From Sphingomonadales bacterium (GTDB lineage: Bacteria; Pseudomonadota; Alphaproteobacteria; Sphingomonadales; Sphingomonadaceae), in the NCBI GenBank assembly GCA_028870315.1, contig JAGWPW010000049.1, positions 1 to 34,304 on the forward strand: a stretch of 34,304 nucleotides of DNA, written 5' to 3'. Under the pieces are notes generated by a model that saw only the letters and a list, made by a program, of their open reading frames with translations, was not told the DNA's origin and made no database searches. The position numbers and the translations under genes are program-made. Below are positions 25,725 to 33,944 of the stretch, in pieces; the stretch's first letter is position 1, and the number at the start of each line of letters is the position of its first letter.

Positions 25725-26204
25725 ATGATCAGGGGCATCCATCACACCGGCATCAACGTCCGCGACATGGCGCGGATGCTCGAATTCTACACGAAGGGGC
25801 TGGGCTTCGAGCCCGCGGGCGAGGCCTTCGAATGGGCCGATGCGCCGCTGCTCGATCATATCGTCGATGTGTCGGGCTCGGCCGCGCGCGGGATCATGCT
25901 GCGCGCCGGGAGCTGCTATCTCGAACTGTTCCAATACAGCGCGCCCGCGCCCGAAAGCACGCGCCCGCTCCGCCCCCATGATCGCGGCTACACCCATCTG
26001 TGCATCGACGTCACCGACATCGCGCAGGACATCGCGCATCTCAAGGCGGCGGGGATGACCTTCAATGACCGCGATTTCATCGACATGGGCCATGTCAAGA
26101 CGCTGTACGGCTACGATCCCGAGGGGAACGTCATCGAGGTCCAGCAATGCGCACCGGACAACGGCATGACACTCGACGATCTCGCCCCGATCGCCCGGGG
26201 CTGA
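25725..26204 (+). CDS. VOC-family (glyoxalase/dioxygenase fold) protein
   Basis: A 159-residue vicinal-oxygen-chelate protein. It opens IRGIHHTGINVRDMARMLEFY, with His7 as the likely first metal ligand, and continues with YLELFQY, the HLCIDVTDI block and YDPEGNVIEVQQ, where the expected metal His and Glu ligands appear. Members include lactoylglutathione lyase, methylmalonyl-CoA epimerase and ring-cleavage dioxygenases; the sequence does not decide. The ATG is preceded by GGGAGAGG. It begins 88 bases after pstB, so it may be read through from the pst operon, and it converges with the next gene with only 7 bases between stops. Confidence 0.85.
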   Translation: MIRGIHHTGINVRDMARMLEFYTKGLGFEPAGEAFEWADAPLLDHIVDVSGSAARGIMLRAGSCYLELFQYSAPAPESTRPLRPHDRGYTHLCIDVTDIAQDIAHLKAAGMTFNDRDFIDMGHVKTLYGYDPEGNVIEVQQCAPDNGMTLDDLAPIARG

Positions 26205-26211
26205 AACTGCG

Positions 26212-29200
26212 CTACAGCGCCGCTTCCTCGCCGCTTCCCGCCGGGCCCAGTTCGAGCGCGCTGACCCGGCCCGAGCGTTCGAGCTTGCCCCAGCCGGTGC
26301 CGACCCCGCGCAATGCCGCCGAAACCGCGCGGATGACGACGCTGTACATCAACTGGCGATAGGCGAAGCGCTGTGACAGCAGCAGCAGCGGGCTGAAACG
26401 CTTCTCGCGCGTATCACGGAAATAGGCGACGAAGCCGCAGCCGACGTCGATCGTCGAAAACGCCAGCCAATAGGCGAACATGCGCAGCACATCGGTCTGG
26501 GTTTGCGCCCAGCCGTGCTGCTCGACGCGCAGCGCCGTGCCGAGGATCGAGATGAGCAGCGCAAGGTCGATCGCCGGCGAGATCACCGCGAAGACGATCT
26601 GGAACAGCCAGGCCTGCGGCATGCCGATCCAGGCCAGCCCGCCCGGCTTGCCGCGGCTGAGGATGCGGCGATGCTTCCACAGGCACTGGAGCGTGCCGAA
26701 CGACCAGCGGAAGCGCTGCTTGCCGAGCGCGCGGAAGGTCTCGGGCGCCTCGGTCCAGGCGACAGCCTGCTCGTCATAGGCGACCTGCCATTTCTTGCGC
26801 TGGATGGCGATGGTGAGGTCCTGGTCCTCGGCGAGCGTATCTTCGGGATAGCCACCGACATCGTCGAGCGCGGCGCGCCGCCAAGCGCCGACCGCGCCGG
26901 GCACCACCATGATCGCATCGAAGCGGGTCAGCGCCTTGCGTTCGAGGTTCTGGGCGGTGACATATTCCACCGCCTGCCAGCGGGTGACGAGATTGACGCG
27001 GTTGCCGACCTTGGCATTGCCCGCGACCGCGCCGATCCGCTCGTCGCTGAACCAGCGCACGAGCCGCAGCACGGTCTCCTTCTCGAACTGGGTGTCGGCG
27101 TCGAGCGCGACGATGATCTCGCCCCTGGCTTGCCTGAGCGCGCGGTTGAGCGCCGCGGCCTTGCCGCCGTTCACCATGGTCAGCAGCCGCACGCGCGGAT
27201 TGTCGCCATGCGCGGCGGCGACGATTTCGCTGGTGCGGTCCTTCGATCCGTCATCGGCGACGATGACGTCGAGATAGGGATAGGTGCTGTCGAGGATGCG
27301 GCGGACCGAGGTCGCGATCACCCGCTCCTCGTTATAGGCAGGAATGATCACCGTCACCTTGGGGCGGAAGCTCGAATCGGGTTCGGGCGGCTGGCGCCCG
27401 CCCGGCAGCGAGGCCAGCACGGTCATCAGCACCGACCGCGAGATGCCGAGCGCGATCGCGAAGAAGAAGGTCCAGTTGAGCGCGATGATGATGAAGCCGG
27501 CGGCGGTGAAGGCAAAGACATCGGCGCGGATCGCGGCGAGATCGACCCCCGACAGCGTCGGCATCACCTGCTCGTGGCTGAGCCCGGCAAGCGTCTCGAC
27601 CGGGACGATCTGGTATCCCGCCTGTTCGAGTCCGACGATGATCCCGGGCAGCGCGGCGACGGTCTCGGCACGGTTGCCGCCGCCGTCGTGGAGCAGGATG
27701 ACGTTGGCCGAGCGGTCGGGGGTCGCTGCCTCGACCTGCGCCAGCGTGCGATCGACGATTTCCTTGGTGCCGGGTTTTGTCCAGTCGCCCGGATCGACGT
27801 GCAGGCCGACCACCGTGTAGCCGTGCTGCTGGGCTTCGAGCGCGGGCACGATCTCGTCGGCGGTGGTCGGCTCGGCATCGCCGAAATAGGGCGCGCGGAA
27901 CAGGCGGATCGAATGGCCGGTATAGGCCTCGATCAGCCGCTGCGTCGCGTTCAGTTCGAGATTGGTGCCATAGCGCGATTCGAGCGCGAGATTGGGATGG
28001 GTATAGGTATGGTTGCCGATATCGTCGCCATCGCGGACCTCGCGTTCGAGCAGGCCGCGATTGGCAACCCCGTTTTCGCCGATCACGAAGAAGGTGGCGG
28101 GAACGTGATATTGTTCGAGAATGGTAAGGATCTGCGGGGTCCAGGTGGGATCGGGGCCGTCATCGAAGGTCAGCGCCACCCGTTTCGTCAGCGCCCCCGT
28201 GCGCTGCACGACGAAAGGGGTTGGTAACGAGAGGTAGTTTTCGGACGAGATCAGATGGCTTGCCGGATCGAACGTCACCGCCCGTTGCCCCAGCGTGGGG
28301 CTGGCGGTGATGCGCAGGATCTCGCCCTGACCTTCGACGTCAACATTGCCTTCCTGATCGATCGAGGCGAGGTCGGGTTCGCTTCTGGCGCGCAGGGCTC
28401 CGAGCGCGCGCCAGAACCCGGGATCCTCCGAGCCCAGCCGCCACAGCGCGACCCCGGTCACCCCCATGCGCTGGAGCGTGACCATCTCGTTCCACGAGGT
28501 GGCGGCGTCGAGCAGCCAGACATCGTGGCGGCTGTTGCCGTCGAGGAAGGAGAAGCCGGTATTGCCCGAATTGTGGTCGAAAACCGGAAGCGAGCCCGAG
28601 TCATGCGCTTCGAGCCAGGCTTCCTCGACCGAAAGCCCGTCGGACTTGCCGTCGTGCCAGTCGTAGCCATAGCTGCCGAGCGCGACGATCGCCTTGTCGG
28701 GCGGAAGCTGGCGCAGCGCGGCGGACACCTGGTTGTAGAACCAGCCATTGGAGGCAATCGGCCCCGCCGGCCCGTCCTGCCAATGCTCGTCGTAAGCCAT
28801 CAGGAAGACCTTGTCGGCGACCGCGCCGAACAGCCCGGGCTGCCATTCCTTGCTGCCCAGCGGCACGGTCACCGCGACCAGCCGGCCTTTTTTGTCGAAG
28901 GCGCTGTTGGTTTCGGCGATCAGCGCGCGATAGCGCCCCATGTCCTGCGGCGCGATCGATTCGAAATCGAACACGACGCCGGCATCGTTGTATTTGTCGA
29001 GATAGGCGGACAGGCCGGTGATGAACGCCTTGCGCTTCCTTTCATCGTGCAGCAGCGCATTGGTGGCGCCGGTCGAGAAGACGTCGTTGACCACGTTCTG
29101 GACCATCGGCAGCACCAGCGGGCGATGCAGGCTGCTCGACACGATCCGCCGCATCGCGGTGTCCTCGCTCACCTTCAGATTGCCATTGGCGTCGATCGCC

Positions 29201-29577
29201 AGCGTTGTCGGCACCAGCCAGTCGAGCTGGCCGATGTGCCTGGCAAGGCTGGGAGCACTTTCGTCTGACCAGTTGGTGTAGAAGCCAACCGAGATCGCCG
29301 GCGCCGGCTGGCCGCGCCGGGCCGGGCGCAGGGCCTCTTTCGCATTGGGCGCGAACAGCGCGGTAAGCCCGTGCGACAGGCGGCTGACCTGCGCGCGGAA
29401 GCGCAGCGGCGTGCGCCTTTCGAACCCCAGCGGCAGCGGCGAGGGGGTGGGAATGGTGATCACCGTCGAGGCGAAGGCGACCGCGAGCACGACCAGCGAC
29501 ACGAGCGCGATGAAGATTCCCCGCCGGGTCCAGCGTCGGCGCCGGCCGGACGGGTCGAAGAAAATCGGTCTACCCAC
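26212..29577 (-). CDS. Three-domain envelope protein: GH18-like hydrolase, NodB deacetylase and GT2 glycosyltransferase
   Basis: A 1121-residue fusion. A basic N-terminus and membrane segment (about 19-42) lead into a YaaH/GH18-like domain (about 93-400) with the catalytic VVFDFES motif (Asp204, Glu206). A NodB polysaccharide deacetylase (about 465-660) follows, with TFDDGPDP (Asp472-Asp473), the metal histidines of HTYTH (523, 527), RAPY (Arg561) and LLHDGG. A membrane segment (about 686-712) precedes a processive GT2 domain (about 740-985) with DDGS (775-776), DAD (826-828), ED (917-918) and QRFRW (954-958), then C-terminal helices. Topology predicts the first two domains in the periplasm and GT2 in the cytoplasm. 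The GTG start gives VGRPIFFDPSGRRRRW; the frame continues upstream but without family similarity. The product could be a beta-linked N-acetylglucosamine-type polymer, by analogy to PgaB/PgaC; this is unproven. Confidence 0.88.
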   Translation of the reverse strand: MGRPIFFDPSGRRRRWTRRGIFIALVSLVVLAVAFASTVITIPTPSPLPLGFERRTPLRFRAQVSRLSHGLTALFAPNAKEALRPARRGQPAPAISVGFYTNWSDESAPSLARHIGQLDWLVPTTLAIDANGNLKVSEDTAMRRIVSSSLHRPLVLPMVQNVVNDVFSTGATNALLHDERKRKAFITGLSAYLDKYNDAGVVFDFESIAPQDMGRYRALIAETNSAFDKKGRLVAVTVPLGSKEWQPGLFGAVADKVFLMAYDEHWQDGPAGPIASNGWFYNQVSAALRQLPPDKAIVALGSYGYDWHDGKSDGLSVEEAWLEAHDSGSLPVFDHNSGNTGFSFLDGNSRHDVWLLDAATSWNEMVTLQRMGVTGVALWRLGSEDPGFWRALGALRARSEPDLASIDQEGNVDVEGQGEILRITASPTLGQRAVTFDPASHLISSENYLSLPTPFVVQRTGALTKRVALTFDDGPDPTWTPQILTILEQYHVPATFFVIGENGVANRGLLEREVRDGDDIGNHTYTHPNLALESRYGTNLELNATQRLIEAYTGHSIRLFRAPYFGDAEPTTADEIVPALEAQQHGYTVVGLHVDPGDWTKPGTKEIVDRTLAQVEAATPDRSANVILLHDGGGNRAETVAALPGIIVGLEQAGYQIVPVETLAGLSHEQVMPTLSGVDLAAIRADVFAFTAAGFIIIALNWTFFFAIALGISRSVLMTVLASLPGGRQPPEPDSSFRPKVTVIIPAYNEERVIATSVRRILDSTYPYLDVIVADDGSKDRTSEIVAAAHGDNPRVRLLTMVNGGKAAALNRALRQARGEIIVALDADTQFEKETVLRLVRWFSDERIGAVAGNAKVGNRVNLVTRWQAVEYVTAQNLERKALTRFDAIMVVPGAVGAWRRAALDDVGGYPEDTLAEDQDLTIAIQRKKWQVAYDEQAVAWTEAPETFRALGKQRFRWSFGTLQCLWKHRRILSRGKPGGLAWIGMPQAWLFQIVFAVISPAIDLALLISILGTALRVEQHGWAQTQTDVLRMFAYWLAFSTIDVGCGFVAYFRDTREKRFSPLLLLSQRFAYRQLMYSVVIRAVSAALRGVGTGWGKLERSGRVSALELGPAGSGEEAAL

Positions 29578-29935
29578 GCACGCCACCAATCCCCGTGCGG
29601 CTCCCGCCGGCACGGTGCCGGGCGGATCGCCCCTCCCCGCCGCGGCGCTGGCGCGCTGCCCGATCCGAAGCCCTCGGATCGGCGTTCCAGTTGCCTGGCT
29701 CGCCGCGTTTTTGCGAATCGCCCGATGTTTCCACCGGGCGCGCCAACGCTCTAGCAAAGCGGCATGACGGGGCAAAGAGGAGCGGCATAGCCGTTGCCGG
29801 GTTGCACACAGCTGAACACGATCCGCGCCGAGCCGCGCAAGCACTTGCCTCCACCGAAGCGAGCCGCCAAAGCCGCATGCAGCGCCGCGAATCCGTGACC
29901 GGGGGGCGGCGTACAGGGACGCAAGGACGAAACGC
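29578..29935. other. 358-base divergent intergenic region
   Basis: This gap separates the fusion glycosyltransferase gene (minus) from the nitronate monooxygenase gene (plus). It holds two clear inverted repeats: CCGGCAC-G-GTGCCGG at 29607-29621, and CCGATCCGA with TCGGATCGG at 29660-29682 (9-base stem, 5-base loop). Both would lie in the 5' leader of the minus-strand gene if transcription starts near a weak TTGCCC-N16-TAGAGC element (29748-29775). The plus-strand side shows AAGGA before the next ATG but no clear promoter. No conserved short coding sequence or recognised riboswitch was seen. Confidence 0.6.
29660..29682 (-). repeat. Perfect inverted repeat in the leader of the fusion glycosyltransferase gene
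   Basis: Nine-base arms CCGATCCGA and TCGGATCGG around a 5-base loop, about 80 bases before the GTG start. It may be an RNA hairpin in the leader or an operator; no T-run follows on the minus strand. Confidence 0.55.
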
Positions 29936-30916
29936 ATGGCGATCAGGACGCGGATCACGGAACTTCTCGGAATCGAGCGCCCGATCGTTCAGGGGGGCAT
30001 GCAGAGCGTCGGCTATGCCGAACTCGCGAGCGCGGTGTCGAATGCCGGCGGGCTCGGCACGCTGACCGCGCTGACCCAGCCGAGCCCGGCCGCGCTTTCG
30101 GCCGAGATCGAGCGCTGCCGCGCGATGACCAGCAAGCCCTTCGCGGTGAACATCACCGTTCTGCCCGCGATCCTGTCGCCCGACTACAAGGGCTATGCGC
30201 AGGCGGTGATCGATGCCGGGGTGAAGATCGTCGAGACCGCCGGCACCCAGGAAGTGCGCGAATTATGGGAGATGCTCAAGCCGCACGGCGTCACCATCCT
30301 CCACAAATGCACCGCGGTGCGCCACGCGCTCTCGGCCGAGCGGCATGGCTGCGACATCATCTCGATCGATGGCTTCGAATGCGCCGGCCACCCCGGCGAG
30401 GACGATATTCCAGGGCTCATCCTCATCCCCGCCGCCGCCGACAAGGTGAAGATTCCGATGCTCGCCTCGGGCGGCTTCGCCGATGGCCGCGGGCTGGTCG
30501 CGGCGCTGGCGCTGGGCGCGGAGGGCATCAACATGGGCACCCGTTTCTGCGCGACGCGCGAGGCGCCGATCCATGCCAATGTGAAGGCCAAATATATCGA
30601 GAACGACGAACGCGGCACCAATCTCATCTTCCGCAAGTTCCACAACACCGCGCGCGTCGGCAAGAGCGAGGTGTCGGACAAGGTGGTCGAGATTTCCGCG
30701 CGGCCCGACGCGACCTTCGAGGACATCCGGCCGCTGGTCGCGGGCGCGGTCGGGCGCGAGCTGTTGCAGAGCGGCGATCTCAGCAAGGGAATCTTCTGGG
30801 CGAGCATGGCGCAGGGGCTGATTCACGACCTGCCGAGCTGCCGGGAACTGCTCGACCGGATCATGGCCGAGGCCGAGGCGATCATCGGCCAGCGGCTGGC
30901 CGGAATGCTCGGCTAG
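29936..30916 (+). CDS. Nitronate monooxygenase (NPD family)
   Basis: A 326-residue FMN-dependent enzyme of the 2-nitropropane dioxygenase family, which oxidises alkyl nitronates to carbonyl compounds and nitrite; many members have other oxidoreductase roles. It has the flavin-binding GGMQSVGYAELASAVSNAGGLG near the N-terminus, FAVNITVLP, IVETAGTQE, FECAGHPGEDD with the proposed catalytic His in AGHPG, and MLASGGFADGRGLVAALALGAEGINMGTRF for the phosphate-binding GG loop. Length is usual. AAGGA lies 8 bases before the ATG. It precedes tauE by 26 bases on the same strand; a functional link is not evident. Confidence 0.9.
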   Translation: MAIRTRITELLGIERPIVQGGMQSVGYAELASAVSNAGGLGTLTALTQPSPAALSAEIERCRAMTSKPFAVNITVLPAILSPDYKGYAQAVIDAGVKIVETAGTQEVRELWEMLKPHGVTILHKCTAVRHALSAERHGCDIISIDGFECAGHPGEDDIPGLILIPAAADKVKIPMLASGGFADGRGLVAALALGAEGINMGTRFCATREAPIHANVKAKYIENDERGTNLIFRKFHNTARVGKSEVSDKVVEISARPDATFEDIRPLVAGAVGRELLQSGDLSKGIFWASMAQGLIHDLPSCRELLDRIMAEAEAIIGQRLAGMLG

Positions 30917-30942
30917 CCGGGGCAGCCGCGCCGTTGGCCGGG

Positions 30943-31770
30943 ATGGATGCCCCGCATGCGCTCGCCGTGTTGCTCGTCGGGCTGCTCGTCGGCCTGACCG
31001 GGGTTGGCGGCGGCTCGCTGATGACCCCGCTGCTGGTGCTGATGTTCGGCCTTTCGCCGCAGACCGCGGTCGGCACCGATCTGTTTTATGCCGCGCTCAC
31101 CAAGACGATCGGCTCGGCGGTGCATGGCTGGCGCGACACGGTGAACTGGCAGATCGTCCGGCGGCTGGCGACGGGCTCGATCCCGATGGCGATCCTGACG
31201 CTCGCGATCCTTGCAAAGGTGGGGCCGATCGCCCGCTCGACGCAGGCGGTGCTGCTGGTGGTCCTTGGCGCGATGCTGCTGCTCACCGCGGTGACCGTGT
31301 TGATGCAAAGGCAGTTGATCGCCTATGCCCTGCAACGCAATCCGATCGAACCCGCGGGCCGGGCGATCGGGTCGACGGTGGCGCTGGGCGCGGTGATCGG
31401 GGTTGCCGTGTCGCTCAGCTCGGTCGGCGCGGGTGCGATCGGCGTGACCGCGCTGCTGATGCTGTATCCGACCCAGCCGATCTCGCGCATCGTCGGCAGC
31501 GATATCGCGCATGCCGTGCCGCTGGCGCTGATCGCGGGCGCGGGGCATTGGTATATTGGTGACGTCAACGGGCGGCTGCTCGGCAATTTGCTGATCGGCT
31601 CGATCCCCGGGGTGATCGTCGGCAGCCTCGTGTCGAGCCGCGCGCCCGACCGGCTGTTGCGACCCTTGCTGGTGCTGGTGCTGACGCTCTCGGCCGGGCA
31701 ACTGATCCACAAGGCGCTGGAGCATGATAGCGCGCCGGGGCGGCTTGCCCGGCCGGCATCCGCAGCATAG
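30943..31770 (+). CDS. TauE/SafE-family sulfite/organosulfonate exporter
   Basis: A 275-residue inner-membrane permease with about eight hydrophobic helices. The repeat-type motif LLVGLTGVGGGSLMTPLLVLMFGLSPQTAVGTDL near the N-terminus and VAVSLSSVGAGAIGVTALLMLYPTQPISRIVGSDIAHAVPLALIAG in the second half are the two TauE half-repeats. Family members move sulfite, sulfoacetate or other organic anions; the substrate here is not known. The start is the ATG giving MDAPHALAVLLV; the long upstream frame overlaps the previous gene. The stop is followed by a strong hairpin. Confidence 0.9.
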   Translation: MDAPHALAVLLVGLLVGLTGVGGGSLMTPLLVLMFGLSPQTAVGTDLFYAALTKTIGSAVHGWRDTVNWQIVRRLATGSIPMAILTLAILAKVGPIARSTQAVLLVVLGAMLLLTAVTVLMQRQLIAYALQRNPIEPAGRAIGSTVALGAVIGVAVSLSSVGAGAIGVTALLMLYPTQPISRIVGSDIAHAVPLALIAGAGHWYIGDVNGRLLGNLLIGSIPGVIVGSLVSSRAPDRLLRPLLVLVLTLSAGQLIHKALEHDSAPGRLARPASAA

Positions 31771-31777
31771 CGTCACC

Positions 31778-31812
31778 GGCCGGGGAAGCGCCCGCTTGCG
31801 CTTCCCCCGGCC
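31778..31812. terminator. Likely bidirectional terminator hairpin between convergent genes
   Basis: GGCCGGGGAAGCG and CGCTTCCCCCGGCC form a 13-pair stem with one bulged base around an 8-base loop, lying 7 bases after the tauE stop and 6 bases after the amidohydrolase stop on the other strand. On the plus strand CGACTTTCAG follows, a weak T-run; on the minus strand none follows. Confidence 0.6.
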
Positions 31813-31818
31813 CGACTT

Positions 31819-33084
31819 TCAGAGCGGCAGATTGTAGAGCTTCACCGCATTGTCCTGAAGCACCTTCTTGCGCACCTCGTGGCTGTAGCCGCCGAGCACG
31901 TCCTTGAGATGCTCCTGCACCCCCGGATAAAGCGAGGTCGGATGCGGGAAATCGGTTTCGAACATGACATTGTCGACGCCGATGGTTTCGAGAAGCTGCT
32001 TGGGGCCAATCTTCTCGAACCAGAAGGTGCACCAGAAGTGGTCGCGGAAATATTGCCAGGGCTCGCGCGAGAGCTCCTTGCGCTTGCCGGCGAGCATTTC
32101 CTGGAACTGGTGTTCAAGCGCCTCGACCGCGAAGGGCACCCAGCCCATGCCGCTTTCGATGAGCCCGATCTTGAGCCCGGGGTGCCGGTCGAGCCGCCCC
32201 GAGACCATCCAGTTGCCCAGCGTCGCGGCATTGCCGATCGAGAACATCGTCGCCACCACCGACAGCGTCTGTTCGAAGGCGAAGCCTTCCCAGGTCAGCG
32301 TGTTGGGATCGATCGCCGCATTGAGGTGGAAGTTGAGCGGGGTGCCGGTATCGTTGCACATTTCGAGGAACGGCGTCCAATATTCGTGCATGAAGCTTGG
32401 CACGCCGACGCGCTCGGGCGTATCGGGCAGCACGAAGCCTTTCAGCCCCATGTCGATGCAGCGCCGCGCTTCCTTCTCCAGCTCGGCCTGCGACCAGAAC
32501 GGCAGATGCGCCATGTTGAAGATGCGCTGGCCCGAATCCTGCTGATATTCGGCCGAGGCGTCGTTGTAGATCTGCACGATCCTGAGCGCGAGAGCGGGAT
32601 CGCCGAGCGCCATCAGCGAGCCCGCCTGGGTGACGCCGGAATTCTGGTAGCAGATCTGGGCATGGACCCCCATGTCGTCCATCGCCCGCAGCCGCTCCTT
32701 GATCTGATGGCCGCCGGGATGCGCGTCCTCCAACTTGCGGAAGGCGAGCCGGCCCAGAAGCTTGTTGTTGTCCTTGCGGATGACATTGCCGCCGAGCGTG
32801 CCGAAATCACGATCGCCGACGAACCAGCGGTCGGCGCCATCGACGCGGCGGACATGCGGCATCCGCTCCTTCAGCGCCGCCGGCGCGCGCGAGGTGAACA
32901 GATCGGGCGCTTCGGTGATATGGGTGTCGGTATCGACGATCTTGATGCCGGCGAACATCGGATCGAGTCCGCCCGACTGGGTGGCGTAATCGACCTCGCG
33001 GATGATCCCGCCATCGGTATAGCCTTCTGCTGACCAGTATTTGCGCGCGGCGCTGGCCATTTCCTTGGCGTCGGCATCGGCCAT
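31819..33084 (-). CDS. Amidohydrolase-family protein (amidohydrolase 2, PF04909 type)
   Basis: A 421-residue metal-dependent hydrolase or decarboxylase with a TIM-barrel fold. Residues 51-58 read DTDTHITE, matching the first metal-binding strand of this family. Later blocks are NMAHLPFWSQ, KGFVLPDTPE, PLNFHLNAAID, KIGLIESGMGWVPFAVEALEHQF and MFETDFPHPTSLYPG, whose Asp is the usual last metal ligand. Such proteins include ACMSD-like decarboxylases and aromatic-acid enzymes; the substrate is open. The ATG has AGGAG 7 bases upstream, and a candidate promoter is at 33116-33144. The NTF2-like gene upstream on the same strand may belong with it. Confidence 0.88.
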   Translation of the reverse strand: MADADAKEMASAARKYWSAEGYTDGGIIREVDYATQSGGLDPMFAGIKIVDTDTHITEAPDLFTSRAPAALKERMPHVRRVDGADRWFVGDRDFGTLGGNVIRKDNNKLLGRLAFRKLEDAHPGGHQIKERLRAMDDMGVHAQICYQNSGVTQAGSLMALGDPALALRIVQIYNDASAEYQQDSGQRIFNMAHLPFWSQAELEKEARRCIDMGLKGFVLPDTPERVGVPSFMHEYWTPFLEMCNDTGTPLNFHLNAAIDPNTLTWEGFAFEQTLSVVATMFSIGNAATLGNWMVSGRLDRHPGLKIGLIESGMGWVPFAVEALEHQFQEMLAGKRKELSREPWQYFRDHFWCTFWFEKIGPKQLLETIGVDNVMFETDFPHPTSLYPGVQEHLKDVLGGYSHEVRKKVLQDNAVKLYNLPL

Positions 33085-33115
33085 GGGGAATCTCCTGGGA
33101 TGTAAGAAAGGCGCC

Positions 33116-33144
33116 ATTTTCGCAGATTCGCTAATAAAGCGCAA
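33116..33144 (-). promoter_or_regulatory. Candidate promoter of the amidohydrolase gene
   Basis: On the minus strand TTGCGC, 17 bases and GAAAAT lie 32 bases before the ATG. A short inverted repeat CGCT-N5-AGCG (33129-33141) overlaps the spacer. The -35 is imperfect, so this is only a suggestion. Confidence 0.35.
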
Positions 33145-33307
33145 TCGCAGCGGCGGGTTTCGCAAACCCGATCGGCAGGTGGAAGCGGCGTGAAAACGCG
33201 CCGGCGGCTGTGAGTATCTGGCCCACGCCGGAGCGGGAATGGCTGATTTGAGCGCCCCGGTGCGCAGCGGCCGTTCGCAGCCCCGCACCCACCTTCGGCG
33301 CCATTGC

Positions 33308-33835
33308 CTAATCGCGGGTGTTGGGCAGGGGGCGCCGATAGGAGATGTCCGAGCGGTCGCGCGCGCCATGCGCCAGCGTCGCTGGATCGTCGGTCATGCC
33401 GGCGCGGTTGTCGAAGCGCTCCAGATGCGCCGCGCCCTCGGGCAGGCTGACCCGCGAGGTGATCCCCCAGCGCCCGCCGCGCCGTTCGAGCCGATCGACG
33501 AAGCGCCCGAAGGCGAGGATGTGCGGCCCTTCGGCCATCACCGCAAAGCAGCGCACATAGGTCTCGCAATGCGCGATATCGCCATCGATCTCGCAGCTGT
33601 GGTTCGAGAGGATGTGCTGGGTCGCAAGCTCGCGGGTGCGGTGGAATTCGAGCACGCGCGCCACGAAATCCTCGGCCGGCTGGATCACCGCGCCATGATC
33701 CTCGATCGCGCCGGGGTGATAGGCCGACAGCGCGAGCGCGGCATCGAGCCGGTCCATCCCGCGCGTGTAGCGCAGCAGGCAGGCCCAGATCTGCTGACGA
33801 TCGAGAAGCTCGCGAAGTTCTCCGGACCCGTCCAT
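33308..33835 (-). CDS. NTF2-like / SnoaL-like domain protein
   Basis: A 175-residue protein of the nuclear transport factor 2-like superfamily (SnoaL_4 type). The opening LRELLDRQQIWACLLRYTRGMDRLDAALALSAYHPGAIEDHG is the usual helix-rich cone entry, followed by ILSNHSCEIDGDIAHCETYVRCFA and GGRWGITSRVSL, the typical beta-sheet part. Related proteins are ring-hydroxylating dehydratases or cyclases and small subunits; the function is unknown. GAGGGGG lies 4 bases before the ATG. It lies between the end of rpoD and the amidohydrolase gene on the same strand, 223 bases from the latter. Confidence 0.82.
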   Translation of the reverse strand: MDGSGELRELLDRQQIWACLLRYTRGMDRLDAALALSAYHPGAIEDHGAVIQPAEDFVARVLEFHRTRELATQHILSNHSCEIDGDIAHCETYVRCFAVMAEGPHILAFGRFVDRLERRGGRWGITSRVSLPEGAAHLERFDNRAGMTDDPATLAHGARDRSDISYRRPLPNTRD

Positions 33836-33923
33836 CCATCCCCCTCATGTCCGCCCCTGTCGAAGGGCTGCTTTCCTTTCACCCGGCGAGGGGCAGGAAT
33901 GACACGCTGCTCCGACAGGCTCT

Positions 33924-33941
33924 GCACGGGCGCGCCCGTGC
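33924..33941 (-). other. Palindrome just downstream of rpoD
   Basis: GCACGGGCGCGCCCGTGC is a perfect 18-base palindrome starting 3 bases after the rpoD stop. A folded stem would need a small loop from its centre. No T-run follows, so a terminator role is uncertain. Confidence 0.4.
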
Positions 33942-33944
33942 GGC

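Noticed and set aside
26503..28227. 574-residue open frame on the plus strand
   Set aside because: It is antisense to the NodB/GT2 part of the fusion gene, with no domain and an atypical composition.
29578..29958. 127-residue N-terminal extension of the fusion glycosyltransferase
   Set aside because: The extension overlaps the start of the divergent gene and is Arg/Ala-rich without family similarity. The GTG at 29577 gives the expected short basic N-terminus and membrane anchor.
33836..33944. Sphingomonad-type intergenic repeat near rpoD
   Set aside because: Short pieces (CCTGTCGAAGG and CCGACAGGCT) recall repeats seen in such genomes, but one degenerate copy in this window is not enough to call a repeat family.
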